The notes below the pieces were generated by a model that worked only from the letters and a program-made list of their open reading frames with translations, searched no databases and had not been told where the DNA came from. Below are positions 20,878 to 28,656 of a DNA stretch of 64,000 bases, piece after piece (within the stretch, counting starts at the first letter, position 1; each line of letters starts with the position of its first letter). The DNA lies in contig CAYFNT010000003.1 of the NCBI GenBank assembly GCA_964344565.1, positions 174,908 through 238,907 of the forward strand. Reading direction: 5' to 3'. The stretch is from JACNKJ01 sp964344565 (lineage in GTDB: Bacteria > Krumholzibacteriota > Krumholzibacteriia > JACNKJ01). Made by a program: the position numbers and the translations under genes.

Positions 20878-21336
20878 TCAGGACTCGTCGTAGTGGCGCA
20901 GGACCTCCATGACCCTGGCGCTGGTCTCAGCCTCGCGAACCTGGCTGCGGAAGTCTTCGCCGTGGAGCATCCTCGAGAGTCCGGCCAGGATCTTCACATG
21001 CTCGCTGCTGTTCTGCTTGGGCCCGAGAATCATGAAGACGAGATCCACGCCCTGGCCGTCCACCGCCTCGAACTCCAGGGGCCTGGCCAGTCGCCAGAGC
21101 GACAGGTGGATCTCATTCACCGCCTCGGAGAGGGCATGGGGAATGGCCACGCCCTGCCCCACGCCGGTGCTCATGATGGCCTCGCGCATTTCCAGGTCCT
21201 CAAGCACCCGCCGGGTCTCGCTCACATGCCCCTGGGTCTGCTGGATTTCCAAGGCGCGCCGGAAGAAGGCGCTCTTGTCCGCGCAATCCAGATCGAGATG
21301 GATGTTCTCTTCGCTGAGATAGTCCCGCAGTTTCAT
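20878..21336 (-). CDS. PTS EIIA component, PtsN-like
   Basis: 152 residues, one EIIA domain of the fructose/nitrogen type. The phosphorylatable His lies in GVGQGVAIPHALSEAV (about residue 67). Other family features: LREAIMSTGVG preceding it, and VDLVFMILGPKQNSSEHVKILAGLSRML later. PtsN-type proteins regulate potassium and nitrogen physiology through phosphorelay rather than sugar import; no EIIB or EIIC gene is nearby, which favours the regulatory role. ATG start at 21336. The gene ends before a terminator at 20829-20852 and follows the CdaR-like gene by about 50 bases. Confidence 0.9.
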   Translation of the reverse strand: MKLRDYLSEENIHLDLDCADKSAFFRRALEIQQTQGHVSETRRVLEDLEMREAIMSTGVGQGVAIPHALSEAVNEIHLSLWRLARPLEFEAVDGQGVDLVFMILGPKQNSSEHVKILAGLSRMLHGEDFRSQVREAETSARVMEVLRHYDES

Positions 21337-21389
21337 CGCCGACTCAGAGGCTCCCTTCCGTGGGATCGAGTCTAGATCCCGCGCCGCGC

Positions 21390-22082
21390 CTAGTCAAGAT
21401 TGCTCCCGCCCTCATCGGGGGAGGGCGGCGCCAGGAGCTGCACCTCCACCGTCACGCGATCGGGAATGAGGGTGATGAGGGGATCGGGATTCTCCAGCAT
21501 GACCTCCAGGCTCACCAGGCCCTCGCGGCCCTGGAGGCTGACCGGTTCGGTGCGCGCCTCCCGTCCGCGGAGGAAGCCGAGTCGCTCCACGGGGCCCCGG
21601 GCCGTCACCCTGGCCGGCACGGCCACGGGCTCGCCGGCCATCTCCCAGGGGGCGTCGGGACCGCGCCCGAGCACCACGGCCACCGGGAGTTCGCGCTCGG
21701 CCACCTCGCTGATCTGCAGGTTCACGATGGCCGGCGAGAAGGCCACCACGCTGCCCTGGAACTGGCGCGGCAGATCGAGGAAATCGTCGCTCAGGGCGAT
21801 GGCCTGCACCTGGTCGGTGATGCGCTGCTCGAAGGAGGGCTCGAGCTTGGGAGGGAAGACCCGGAACCAGAAGAGTCGTGCCGCCGGAGCGCGGAAGGTC
21901 ACCAGGACCAGGTCGCCGGGATGTTCCACGTACATGAGCGAATCGGACAGCTCGGGTAGGACCAGGGGCACAGCGATCTGCCTCACCTCCACCCGCTGCC
22001 CGTTGACCACGGCCCAGAGGAAGAGGGCCAGGAACAGGCTGGTCAACTTGATCGCGGCGTTCTTGAGGAAGAAGTCCTTCAC
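21390..22082 (-). CDS. YbbR/CdaR-like membrane-anchored protein
   Basis: 230 residues. An N-terminal anchor (NAAIKLTSLFLALFLWAVVNG) matches the opening of YbbR/CdaR proteins, followed by repeated beta-rich YbbR domains with the pattern LPEL...V, FRAPAARL, VNLQISEV, VTARGPVERLGF and RVTVEVQLL. In Firmicutes CdaR regulates the c-di-AMP cyclase CdaA, usually encoded next door. Here the neighbour upstream is an amidase and no cyclase is present. GTG start at 22082 with GGGAGG ten bases upstream, overlapping closely with the amidase end (6-base gap). Together with the PgpH-like protein at 12886-15162 it suggests c-di-AMP signalling. Confidence 0.8.
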   Translation of the reverse strand: MKDFFLKNAAIKLTSLFLALFLWAVVNGQRVEVRQIAVPLVLPELSDSLMYVEHPGDLVLVTFRAPAARLFWFRVFPPKLEPSFEQRITDQVQAIALSDDFLDLPRQFQGSVVAFSPAIVNLQISEVAERELPVAVVLGRGPDAPWEMAGEPVAVPARVTARGPVERLGFLRGREARTEPVSLQGREGLVSLEVMLENPDPLITLIPDRVTVEVQLLAPPSPDEGGSNLD

Positions 22083-22088
22083 GCTCCG

Positions 22089-23690
22089 CTAGCCTCCCGG
22101 GATTCCCTCGACCAAGATCTCCTGCCCCACGAGAATGTGGTGCGCGCTCTTCAGGCCGTTGGCCCTCATGATCGACTTCAGGCTGACGCCGTATCGCTTG
22201 GCGATCAAGGACAGATTCTCGCCCCGTCTCACCTTGTGGACGAGCCGGCCGCTGGGACCGGTGCGCACCTGGAGGGTTTGGCCCACGAAGATGCGATCCT
22301 CGTGCCGAATGCCGTTGAGGCGCATGAGTTCTTCCAGATTGCTGCCGTAGCGCCTGGCGATGCCCGTGAGATGCTCCCCGCGCTTGACCACGTGGCTGAG
22401 GGTGCGATCGTCGGCCAGCACCACCAGACGCTGTCCGGAGCGCAGAGGGTCGCCGGGATCGAGGCGGTTCACCTCGGCCAGTTCCTCCATGTCCACGCCG
22501 AAGCGCTGGGCGATGCGGGTGAGATTGTCCCCCCGCTTGACCTTGTAGACGGTCTTGTCGCGTTCGGAGAAGAGCGGATCGTCCAGGCTCTTGGCGTTCT
22601 TGCGGAAGTAGGACTGGGCCGCCGCGACCAGACACTCGGCGTACTTCTGGCGTCCCGCCTCGCTGCCGAGGAGCTGGCGGTCACTCTTGTTGCTGAGGAA
22701 GCCGGTTTCCACGAGGATGGACGGCATGTCCAGATTCTTGCAGACGGCGAAGTTGGCGCGCTTGACGCCGCGGGACTTGAGTCCGGGGATCTTCTTGGCC
22801 GTGAGGTGGGCCTCCTTGGCGAGGATGTAGCTGCGCCGCAGCAGGGTGCGCATGCGCTCGTCCAGGACGACCTTCACGTCATCGCGGCCGTTGCCGCCCA
22901 TGACGCCTCCCAGACGCGCGGCCCGGTTCTCCTGGTCGGCGAGAATCTGGGCCTTGCGATTGCTGGCGCCCCGGAGCGACAGGTAGAAGAGTTCCATGCC
23001 CCGGGCCTGAGATGTGGGCGCGCTGTTGCAGTGGATGCTCATGAAGAGGTCGCCGCCGGAGGCCTCGGCCGCGTCCCGGCGCTGGTAGAGCGACACGGTC
23101 TCGTCCCGATCGCGGGTGAGCACCGCCCGATAGCCGGGGGTCGCGTCCAGCAGGCGCTTCATGCGCTTGGCGATGTCCAGGACGATCTTCTTCTCCACCA
23201 GCTCGCCCTTCCGGGCGCCCGGATCCTCGCCACCGTGCCCGGCATCGATGACCACCACCAACTCGCGGTCGTAGCCGGAGGGCTCGAGCACCGCTCCAGG
23301 GTTCCGGAGTCCGGGAAGCACGTCGATGACGATGCGGAAGGGCTTCTTGCCGGGGATGGCGTCCAGGGCGAAGACCTTGTACTCGTGGGCCGCTTCCAGG
23401 TCGAGAACGATCTGGGGACCCCGGGTCAGCCGATTGCAGCGCACCCGCTTCACCCGGGCGTCGCCCAGGGACCGGGGGGAGGTGGAGCAGGCGAAACCGC
23501 CACCGGCCAGATCGATGACCAGGCGCTCCGGATCGCGCCGCGTGCTCACCTCGTAGGGACTCGAACGGTCGAGGTCGAGGACCACGCGGGTCTTGCCGTC
23601 CTCGGTGGACATTCGGACGGACTGCAGATCCGCCGCGGAAGCCAGGGCGGGCAGCAGCAGGGCCAGGATGAAGGCGAATCTAGTCTTCAT
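22089..23690 (-). CDS. N-acetylmuramoyl-L-alanine amidase with AMIN and three LysM domains
   Basis: 533 residues. Signal peptide MKTRFAFILALLLPALASA; AMIN domain (~20-125, VVLDLDRSSPYEVS, RLVIDLAG); Amidase_3 catalytic domain (~145-360) with zinc ligands in VVIDAGHGGEDPGARKG, a downstream Glu region, MSIHCNSAP and the final VETGFLSNKSDR; then three LysM modules (~385-530, YKVKRGDNLTRIAQRFG, HVVKRGEHLTGIARRYG, HKVRRGENLSLIAKRYG). It cleaves the amide between MurNAc and peptide in the periplasm, as AmiC-type enzymes do in cell separation. The start overlaps DUF523 by 11 bases. Confidence 0.95.
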   Translation of the reverse strand: MKTRFAFILALLLPALASAADLQSVRMSTEDGKTRVVLDLDRSSPYEVSTRRDPERLVIDLAGGGFACSTSPRSLGDARVKRVRCNRLTRGPQIVLDLEAAHEYKVFALDAIPGKKPFRIVIDVLPGLRNPGAVLEPSGYDRELVVVIDAGHGGEDPGARKGELVEKKIVLDIAKRMKRLLDATPGYRAVLTRDRDETVSLYQRRDAAEASGGDLFMSIHCNSAPTSQARGMELFYLSLRGASNRKAQILADQENRAARLGGVMGGNGRDDVKVVLDERMRTLLRRSYILAKEAHLTAKKIPGLKSRGVKRANFAVCKNLDMPSILVETGFLSNKSDRQLLGSEAGRQKYAECLVAAAQSYFRKNAKSLDDPLFSERDKTVYKVKRGDNLTRIAQRFGVDMEELAEVNRLDPGDPLRSGQRLVVLADDRTLSHVVKRGEHLTGIARRYGSNLEELMRLNGIRHEDRIFVGQTLQVRTGPSGRLVHKVRRGENLSLIAKRYGVSLKSIMRANGLKSAHHILVGQEILVEGIPGG

Positions 23691-24174
23691 GGATCCATCC
23701 CTGAAGGTCGGGATACTCGTCGCTGACGGCTTCGATCCCCTCTTCCACCAGCAGGGCGGCGGCGACGCCCCTGCCCTCGATCAAGTCCTCGCCCGCGCGC
23801 AGACGGGAGAGGCCGCAGGATGGACTTCGCTCCTTGAGCACGGCCTTCCGGCAGCCGAAGAGCCGGGCCAGTTCCAGGCTGCGCCGGGCCCCGCTCAGGA
23901 ACTCGGCGCTGACATCGCGGCCCTCGCTGTCCAGCACCGCGGCCTGGCCTTGCAGCACCTCGTCTCCCCCGCCTCCGAGGATCTCCGCGGGAGGCCGGGG
24001 CGTCGGCAATCCCCCGAGCTGCTCGGGACAGACGGGCAGGGCCCGGCCCTCGGCGGCAAGCCGGCGGAGGATGTCACGGGGTTTGGACCCGCCGTCGAAG
24101 CGGCATTCCACTCCGAGCAGGCAGGCGCTGACCAGGATCGGGGCTTTGTCTCTGGAGTCGCGGCTCAAGGTCAC
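23680..24174 (-). CDS. DUF523 family protein
   Basis: 164 residues. The family signature is complete: VSACLLGVECRFDGGSK at the N-terminus, LPVCPEQLGGLPTPRPPAEI, and LKERSPSCG in the middle, giving several conserved Cys (CLLGVEC, CPE, SCG). Function of DUF523 (YbbK-like) is not established; the Cys pattern suggests metal or thiol chemistry. It ends inside the start of the amidase gene (overlap 11 bases), so it is part of the same transcript. A 48-base gap separates it from the M23 peptidase gene upstream. Confidence 0.88.
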   Translation of the reverse strand: MTLSRDSRDKAPILVSACLLGVECRFDGGSKPRDILRRLAAEGRALPVCPEQLGGLPTPRPPAEILGGGGDEVLQGQAAVLDSEGRDVSAEFLSGARRSLELARLFGCRKAVLKERSPSCGLSRLRAGEDLIEGRGVAAALLVEEGIEAVSDEYPDLQGWIHED

Positions 24175-24222
24175 CTGCCGGTATTGCTGTGCGGCAGGGA
24201 GAGTTAGCCAAGCTTCGGAAAA

Positions 24223-25131
24223 TCAGTCAACGATGAAATCGCGGGGCAGGATGTATTCTCGGGGATCCACGTAGCGGCCGTCCCGGCGAACCTCGTAGTG
24301 AAGGTGCGGAGCCGTGGAATGCCCAGTGCTGCCGACGGTTGCGATGACGTCTCCCCGGACCACTTTCTGGCCCTCGCGGACCATGAGACGGTCGCAGTGG
24401 GCGTAGAAGGTCTCCAGGCCCTCCCCGTGATCCAGGGTGACCTGATTGCCGTATCCGCTGGAGGAGCGTTTCACCTTCTTCACCCGTCCGTTGGCCGTGG
24501 CCATGACGGGCGTACCGCGTCGGGCGCTCATGTCCATGCCCCGGTGGAAGGCGGTGCGGCCGGTGAAGGGATCGGGACGGCGTCCGAAGCCGCTGGAGGT
24601 GCGGCCGCCGAGGATGGGCCAGATGCTGGGAATCCGGCCCAGGTTCTCGCGGGCCTCCCGAAGGCTGCCGAAGACCTCCTCGGCGCTCTGGCGCAGCACC
24701 CTCGCCCGGCCGAGCAGCCGGTCCAGGTGGATGTCCAGGCTCGCCGATTCGCCCATCAATTCGCGAGTTACCGGACCGCCCACACCGGCGCTGAGCGCGG
24801 CCTCGTCCAGGGGATCCAGGTTGGCCAGATTGCGGGTCCAGCCCTGGAATTCCTCGACGGAGCGAAGATGCTCCTCGAGCTGCCCCAGGCGGCCGCGGAG
24901 GAATCCGAGATCCTCGCGCAGGGCGGCGTTCTCCCGGTCGAGCTCGAGAAGGCGAAGGCTCTCGGAGCCCCGCAGGATTCCGAAGGTGCCCATCCCCAGG
25001 GCGAGCAGCATGAGTGCCGCGAGGGCGCCCAGACCGAACTTCACCATCCAGGGGCGAAGATGGAAGTGACGCGCCGGCGTGTCGCTGTCCCTCAGCAGGA
25101 CCAGTGTTATGGGGGCTTTTTTCTTGGACAT
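24223..25131 (-). CDS. M23 (LytM-type) peptidoglycan endopeptidase, membrane-anchored
   Basis: 302 residues. Type II membrane topology: cytoplasmic N-terminus (~1-32), one membrane helix (VKFGLGALAALMLLALGMGTFGIL), a coiled-coil (~55-100, LLELDRENAALREDLGFLRGRL), then an M23 domain (~180-290). Metal ligands are visible in FHRGMDMSA (HxxxD) and HLHYEVRRDG (HxH), with YGNQVTLDHGEGLETFYAHC between. Both metal sites are intact, so it should be an active DD- or LD-endopeptidase. The coiled-coil arrangement resembles MepM/EnvC-like proteins in cell division. The promoter at 25146-25174 leaves a leader of only about 8 bases and no clear ribosome site. Confidence 0.93.
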   Translation of the reverse strand: MSKKKAPITLVLLRDSDTPARHFHLRPWMVKFGLGALAALMLLALGMGTFGILRGSESLRLLELDRENAALREDLGFLRGRLGQLEEHLRSVEEFQGWTRNLANLDPLDEAALSAGVGGPVTRELMGESASLDIHLDRLLGRARVLRQSAEEVFGSLREARENLGRIPSIWPILGGRTSSGFGRRPDPFTGRTAFHRGMDMSARRGTPVMATANGRVKKVKRSSSGYGNQVTLDHGEGLETFYAHCDRLMVREGQKVVRGDVIATVGSTGHSTAPHLHYEVRRDGRYVDPREYILPRDFIVD

Positions 25132-25145
25132 GGGAACCGGGCAGG

Positions 25146-25174
25146 AAGCTAGACGGCCGGAGCCATGGTGTCAA
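25146..25174 (-). promoter_or_regulatory. Sigma-70-type promoter for the M23 gene
   Basis: Minus strand: -35 TTGACA (25169-25174), 17-base spacer, -10 TAGCTT (25146-25151). Predicted start of transcription lies about 8 bases before the ATG at 25131. Confidence 0.65.
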
Positions 25175-25180
25175 GGGGCT

Positions 25181-25215
25181 GGACTGGGAACCGAGAACAG
25201 TGGACTGTGAACACA
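25181..25215. repeat. Degenerate heptamer repeats
   Basis: Five diverged 7-base units of the GAACTGT type (ggactgg, gaaccga, gaacagt, ggactgt, gaacaca), in the opposite orientation to the clean array at 25244-25280 across the terminator hairpin. Confidence 0.55.
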
Positions 25216-25220
25216 ACAAA

Positions 25221-25243
25221 GCCCCCGGCTCAACACCGGGGGC
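25221..25243 (-). terminator. Terminator after the sigma factor gene
   Basis: Perfect 8-bp stem GCCCCCGG/CCGGGGGC with a 7-base loop; the minus strand continues TTTGTTGTG. It lies just beyond the heptamer repeats that follow the sigma gene stop. Confidence 0.8.
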
Positions 25244-25280
25244 AGTTCTCAGTTCTCAGTTCTCAGTTCACAGTTCTCAG
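25244..25280. repeat. Heptamer tandem repeat array, TTCWCAG units
   Basis: About five 7-base units (TTCTCAG or TTCACAG on the plus strand) run straight into the TAA stop of the sigma factor gene, so they lie in its 3' untranslated region. Confidence 0.9.
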
Positions 25281-26141
25281 TTACTGGTCCAAGTAGGCCT
25301 TCAGCTCCTCCACGAGCTTCCAGCCCCGGATCTTCTGGAAGGTTTCCTCCTTGATCTGGCGGATGCGCTCCCGGGTCAGCCCCAGGCGCTTGCCGATCTC
25401 TTCGAGGGTCTCCTCCTCGCGGCCGCCGATGCCGAAGTAGTGTTCCAGGATCATGCGCTCGCGCTCGTTCAGGCTGTCCAGCAGGCGGGCCACCTCGGCC
25501 CGCAGCGTTCCTTCGTAGGTGCGCTCGTCCGGTGAGATGGCGTCCTCGTCCTTGAGGAAATCCTGAAGCGGATTCTCGTCGTCGCCGCCGAATGGGTCGG
25601 TGAGCGAGAGCGGAGGATGGGCGATGTCCATGGTGCCCCGCACCTCTTTGCGGCTCAGCTTCAGGCGCTCGGCGATCTCCTCCACGGAAGGCTCGCGCTG
25701 CAGGTCCTGGAAGAGCTCCGCCTGGGTCTTGCCCATGCGATAGAGGGCGTTGGCCCGGTTGGTGGGAATGCGGAAGATGCGCGACTGGTCGGCCAGGGCC
25801 TGGAGCATGGCCTGGCGTACCCACCACACCGCGTAGCTGATGAACTTGAATCCGCGGGTCTCGTCGAATCGCTCGGCGGCGCGGATCAGCCCGATGTTTC
25901 CCTCGTTGATGAGGTCGGTGATGCTGAGGCCCTGGCCCGCGTACTTCCGGGCATAGGCAACCACGAAACGCAGGTTGGCGCGGATCAGCTTGGTCTTGGC
26001 CTCGTGATCGCCCTGTTTGATGCGTTTGGCCAGCGCCACCTCTTCCTCACGAGTGAGCAGAGGGGTGTTGTGGATTTCCTTCAAATAGATGTCGAGGCTT
26101 TTTTCCCCGCTGTGCCGGACGGGTTCCCTATGTTCCAGCAT
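25281..26141 (-). CDS. rpoD: Sigma-70 family RNA polymerase sigma factor, primary type lacking region 1.1
   Basis: 286 residues, the length of the primary sigma factor in Bacteroidota and relatives, which lacks region 1.1 and the long non-conserved insert. Region 1.2 (SLDIYLKEIHNTPLLTREEEVALAKRI), region 2 (LIRANLRFVVAYARKYAGQGLSITDLINEGNIGLIRAAERFD, GFKFISYAVWWVRQAMLQAL), region 3 (IRIPTNRANALYRM) and region 4 (LNERERMILEHYFGIGG, LEEIGKRLGLTRERIRQIKEE) are all complete. Promoters in this window match TTGACA/TATAAT, consistent with a standard region 2.4 and 4.2. It could be a group 2 factor instead; no second sigma gene is visible for comparison. The stop is followed by heptamer repeats and a terminator. 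Confidence 0.92.
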   Translation of the reverse strand: MLEHREPVRHSGEKSLDIYLKEIHNTPLLTREEEVALAKRIKQGDHEAKTKLIRANLRFVVAYARKYAGQGLSITDLINEGNIGLIRAAERFDETRGFKFISYAVWWVRQAMLQALADQSRIFRIPTNRANALYRMGKTQAELFQDLQREPSVEEIAERLKLSRKEVRGTMDIAHPPLSLTDPFGGDDENPLQDFLKDEDAISPDERTYEGTLRAEVARLLDSLNERERMILEHYFGIGGREEETLEEIGKRLGLTRERIRQIKEETFQKIRGWKLVEELKAYLDQ

Positions 26142-26211
26142 GATCCATTCCTTCCTGTCTGTACGAGCGCCTGGCGCCCGTGCCCGAGTCGAGCAGGGGA
26201 ACGTGGGGTAA

Positions 26212-27663
26212 TCAATCGTCAGGCGTGATGTAGACGAAGGTCGTGTAGCTCCTCCGCTGCACCAGCAATCCTATTCTCTTGTCAGAATCCCGATACTGAT
26301 CGGAAATCTTCTCGAAAGATGCGAAATCCTCGATCTTCTGGTCGCGGATCTTGAGAATCACGTCACCGACGCGAATCTCGGCGCGATCCGCAGGGCTGCC
26401 CTGACGAACGCTCGTCACGATCACGCCGCCCTCTGGATCAAGCTCCATCTGCCCAGCGAGGGCGCTGCCCTTGGCCTCTTCGACCTCGAGGCCGAACCAG
26501 TCTCCGGACGGAATGGGGGCCGTCGCTTGGAGATCATCGGGGAATTCTACCAGTTTCAGAGATTTTGTCAGCGTTTTTCCTTCGCGGTATACTTTTACAT
26601 CCACTTTTTCGCCCACGGGGATCTCCGCCACCATGAAGCGAAAACGTTCCAGATCTTCGAGTTGCTCGCCTTCGAACTCCGTGAGAACGTCCCCCGCGCG
26701 GATTCCCGCCTGATCGGCCGGAAATCCGGGCGTGACGCTGGTCACGAGAATGCCACGGTCGATATCGAGTCCGAGGCCTTCGGCCTTGAAGGGATCCAGC
26801 TCGTCGGGACTCACGCCCATGAAGGAGCGGGTCACCTTGCCGAACTCGCGGAGCTGGTCGATGATCTTCGCGGCCATGTTGATGGGGATGGCGAATCCGA
26901 TTCCCTGCCCCGAAGCGTTGATGGCCGTGTTGATGCCGATGACCCGGCCCCGGATGTCCACCAGCGGACCGCCGCTGTTGCCGAAGTTGATGGCCGCGTC
27001 GGTCTGGATGAAATCCTGATAGGCCGGCGCGCCGCCCTGGATGGCAAGGTTGCTCCGACCCTTGGCGCTGATCACGCCCACGGTGAGGGTGCCCTCGAGC
27101 TGTCCCATGGGATTGCCGATGGCCACGGCCCAGTCGCCCACGTGGGCGTCTTCGGAATCGCCGCGCTTCACGAAGGGGAACTCGCGTCCCTCGTCGTTGA
27201 GGATCCTGATGAGTGCCAGGTCGGTCTTGTCGTCGGTGCCGAGGATCTCGGCCTCGTAGCTCTCGCGTTCGCCGGGAAGTCGCACGCGGATCTTCTCGGC
27301 GTTGCGGACCACGTGATTGTTGGTGACCACGTGACCGTCCGCGTCGATGATGAAGCCGGAACCCGAGCTGGGCATGGGTTCGTTCTCATCCGGCATGAAC
27401 TGATCGAACCAGGGATGGTCGAACTGATCCATGAAGGGATGATTGCGCATCATCTCTTCCATGTTGCGGCTGACCTCGATGGACACCACCGCGGGCACCA
27501 CCTGCTCGGCCACCACCCGGAAGGGACTCACGGCTTCGGCGTTGACCAGTTCGGCGTAGCTGTTCTGCTTCGCCAGGGCGCCGCCGGCGATGATGAGGGC
27601 GAGGCTGCCCAAGAGCAGCGCGCGCAGGACTCCGAGTCCCCGGTCTTTCGTTGTTTCTTTCAA
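26212..27663 (-). CDS. DegP/HtrA-family periplasmic serine protease
   Basis: 483 residues. An N-terminal hydrophobic segment (GVLRALLLGSLALIIAGGALA) is a signal or anchor. The trypsin-like domain (~50-280) keeps the triad: His in HVVTNNHVVRN, Asp in DDKTDLALIRI, Ser in NFGNSGGPLVD. Two PDZ domains follow (~290-375 and ~395-475). Such proteases degrade or refold misfolded envelope proteins and are usually induced by envelope stress. Start is a TTG at 27663 with GAGGAG seven bases upstream, and a promoter sits at 27710-27738. A Met/Asp/His-rich stretch (EEMMRNHPFMDQFDHPWF) forms the LA-loop region of the protease. Confidence 0.95.
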   Translation of the reverse strand: MKETTKDRGLGVLRALLLGSLALIIAGGALAKQNSYAELVNAEAVSPFRVVAEQVVPAVVSIEVSRNMEEMMRNHPFMDQFDHPWFDQFMPDENEPMPSSGSGFIIDADGHVVTNNHVVRNAEKIRVRLPGERESYEAEILGTDDKTDLALIRILNDEGREFPFVKRGDSEDAHVGDWAVAIGNPMGQLEGTLTVGVISAKGRSNLAIQGGAPAYQDFIQTDAAINFGNSGGPLVDIRGRVIGINTAINASGQGIGFAIPINMAAKIIDQLREFGKVTRSFMGVSPDELDPFKAEGLGLDIDRGILVTSVTPGFPADQAGIRAGDVLTEFEGEQLEDLERFRFMVAEIPVGEKVDVKVYREGKTLTKSLKLVEFPDDLQATAPIPSGDWFGLEVEEAKGSALAGQMELDPEGGVIVTSVRQGSPADRAEIRVGDVILKIRDQKIEDFASFEKISDQYRDSDKRIGLLVQRRSYTTFVYITPDD

Positions 27664-27709
27664 TCGAACACTCCTCTGTGCGGCTCTCCCGATTCCGACT
27701 TAACTCAAT

Positions 27710-27738
27710 ATTTTAGCTCAATTTCACTTCGAGCGCAA
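27710..27738 (-). promoter_or_regulatory. Promoter for the DegP-like gene
   Basis: Minus strand: -35 TTGCGC (27733-27738), 17-base spacer, -10 TAAAAT (27710-27715), in an AT-rich pocket about 50 bases before the TTG start. Confidence 0.6.
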
Positions 27739-27812
27739 TTCTGGGGCCCTTCGGGCCACGGTGGAGAGTTAGGCGACCAACAGGGAAAAACGCCGGAAGT
27801 TCCCGAAAAGTC

Positions 27813-27841
27813 TTGGGCCGAAGCCGCCCCTTCTCTAAGAT
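27813..27841 (+). promoter_or_regulatory. Possible promoter for the lpxH-like gene
   Basis: Plus strand: TTGGGC (27813-27818), 17-base spacer, TAAGAT (27836-27841), 21 bases before the ATG at 27863. The -35 is weak. Confidence 0.4.
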
Positions 27842-27862
27842 CGCCTCGCTTTGGAGGACGCG

Positions 27863-28615
27863 ATGCTCGCCGAAAACGTTTACTTCCTATCGGATGCCCA
27901 CTTCCGCTCGAAGGATTCGCCGCGAGAATCCGAGAAGTTGCGGCGTTTTGCAAGCTTTCTCGAGGGCATCGAAGGCGCGAAGCATCTCTACCTGCTGGGC
28001 GACCTGTTCGACTTCTGGCTGGAGTATCGCCGGGTCATTCCCAAGGGTTATTTCGAGGTACTACGTCCCCTGCGCCGCCTGCGTGACAGCGGAACGGCCA
28101 TCACCCTCATCGGCGGCAACCACGACTACTGGCTGGGCTCCTTCTTCGAGGACGAACTCGGCGCGACCCTGGCCCTGGACGGCTGCCGCGCCGAGCACCA
28201 GGGCAAGCGTCTGCTCATGGTGCACGGGGACGAGCTTCTCAACGGCGATGTGGGCTACAAGATCCTCAAGGCCGTGATCCGGAATCGCCTCTTCGTGGGC
28301 GCTTCGAAGATCCTGCATCCCGACCTCACCTACTGGCTGGCAGACAGGCTCTCGGACACGAGCCGGAAGATGGGCGAGGCAAGCCATCAGAAAATTTCTC
28401 CCCGACGCAGCCTGAGGCTCAAGCCCCTGCTGGATGAGCAGGTGGATATCCTCGTCTTCGGCCACCTGCACATGGCCTTCCACCAGCTTCACGAGCAATG
28501 GGAGATGGTCTGCCTGGGAGACTGGATCGAGCTGTTCAGCTACGGCGAACTGTCCGGCGGCCGGATGCGACTGCTGAACGATCAGGGACGGATCTTCGAC
28601 CCGGAGAGGATCTAG
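27863..28615 (+). CDS. UDP-2,3-diacylglucosamine diphosphatase-like metallophosphatase
   Basis: 250 residues. The calcineurin-like metal-binding residues of the LpxH family are all present: FLSDAHF (DxH), LLGDLFDFW (GD), GGNHDYW (GNHD), VHGDELL (H) and FGHLHMAFH (GHxH). LpxH removes UMP from UDP-2,3-diacylglucosamine in lipid A synthesis at the cytoplasmic face of the inner membrane, which supports a Gram-negative cell. The 250-residue length and the LEYR region after GDLFDFW fit LpxH/LpxG-like proteins, but specificity is inferred. The ATG at 27863 follows GGAGG by 5 bases. The gene converges with the PorV-like gene; a repeat hairpin lies between them. Confidence 0.88.
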   Translation: MLAENVYFLSDAHFRSKDSPRESEKLRRFASFLEGIEGAKHLYLLGDLFDFWLEYRRVIPKGYFEVLRPLRRLRDSGTAITLIGGNHDYWLGSFFEDELGATLALDGCRAEHQGKRLLMVHGDELLNGDVGYKILKAVIRNRLFVGASKILHPDLTYWLADRLSDTSRKMGEASHQKISPRRSLRLKPLLDEQVDILVFGHLHMAFHQLHEQWEMVCLGDWIELFSYGELSGGRMRLLNDQGRIFDPERI

Positions 28616-28619
28616 CCCT

Positions 28620-28656
28620 CAGTCTCGAGACTGGAGACTCGAGACCGGCGACTCAG
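28620..28656. repeat. GACTCGA-type heptamer repeat forming a hairpin between convergent genes
   Basis: About five diverged 7-base units (agtctcg, agactgg, agactcg, agaccgg, cgactca). Within it GTCTCGAG (28622-28629) pairs perfectly with CTCGAGAC (28638-28645). It may serve as a two-way terminator. Confidence 0.6.
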
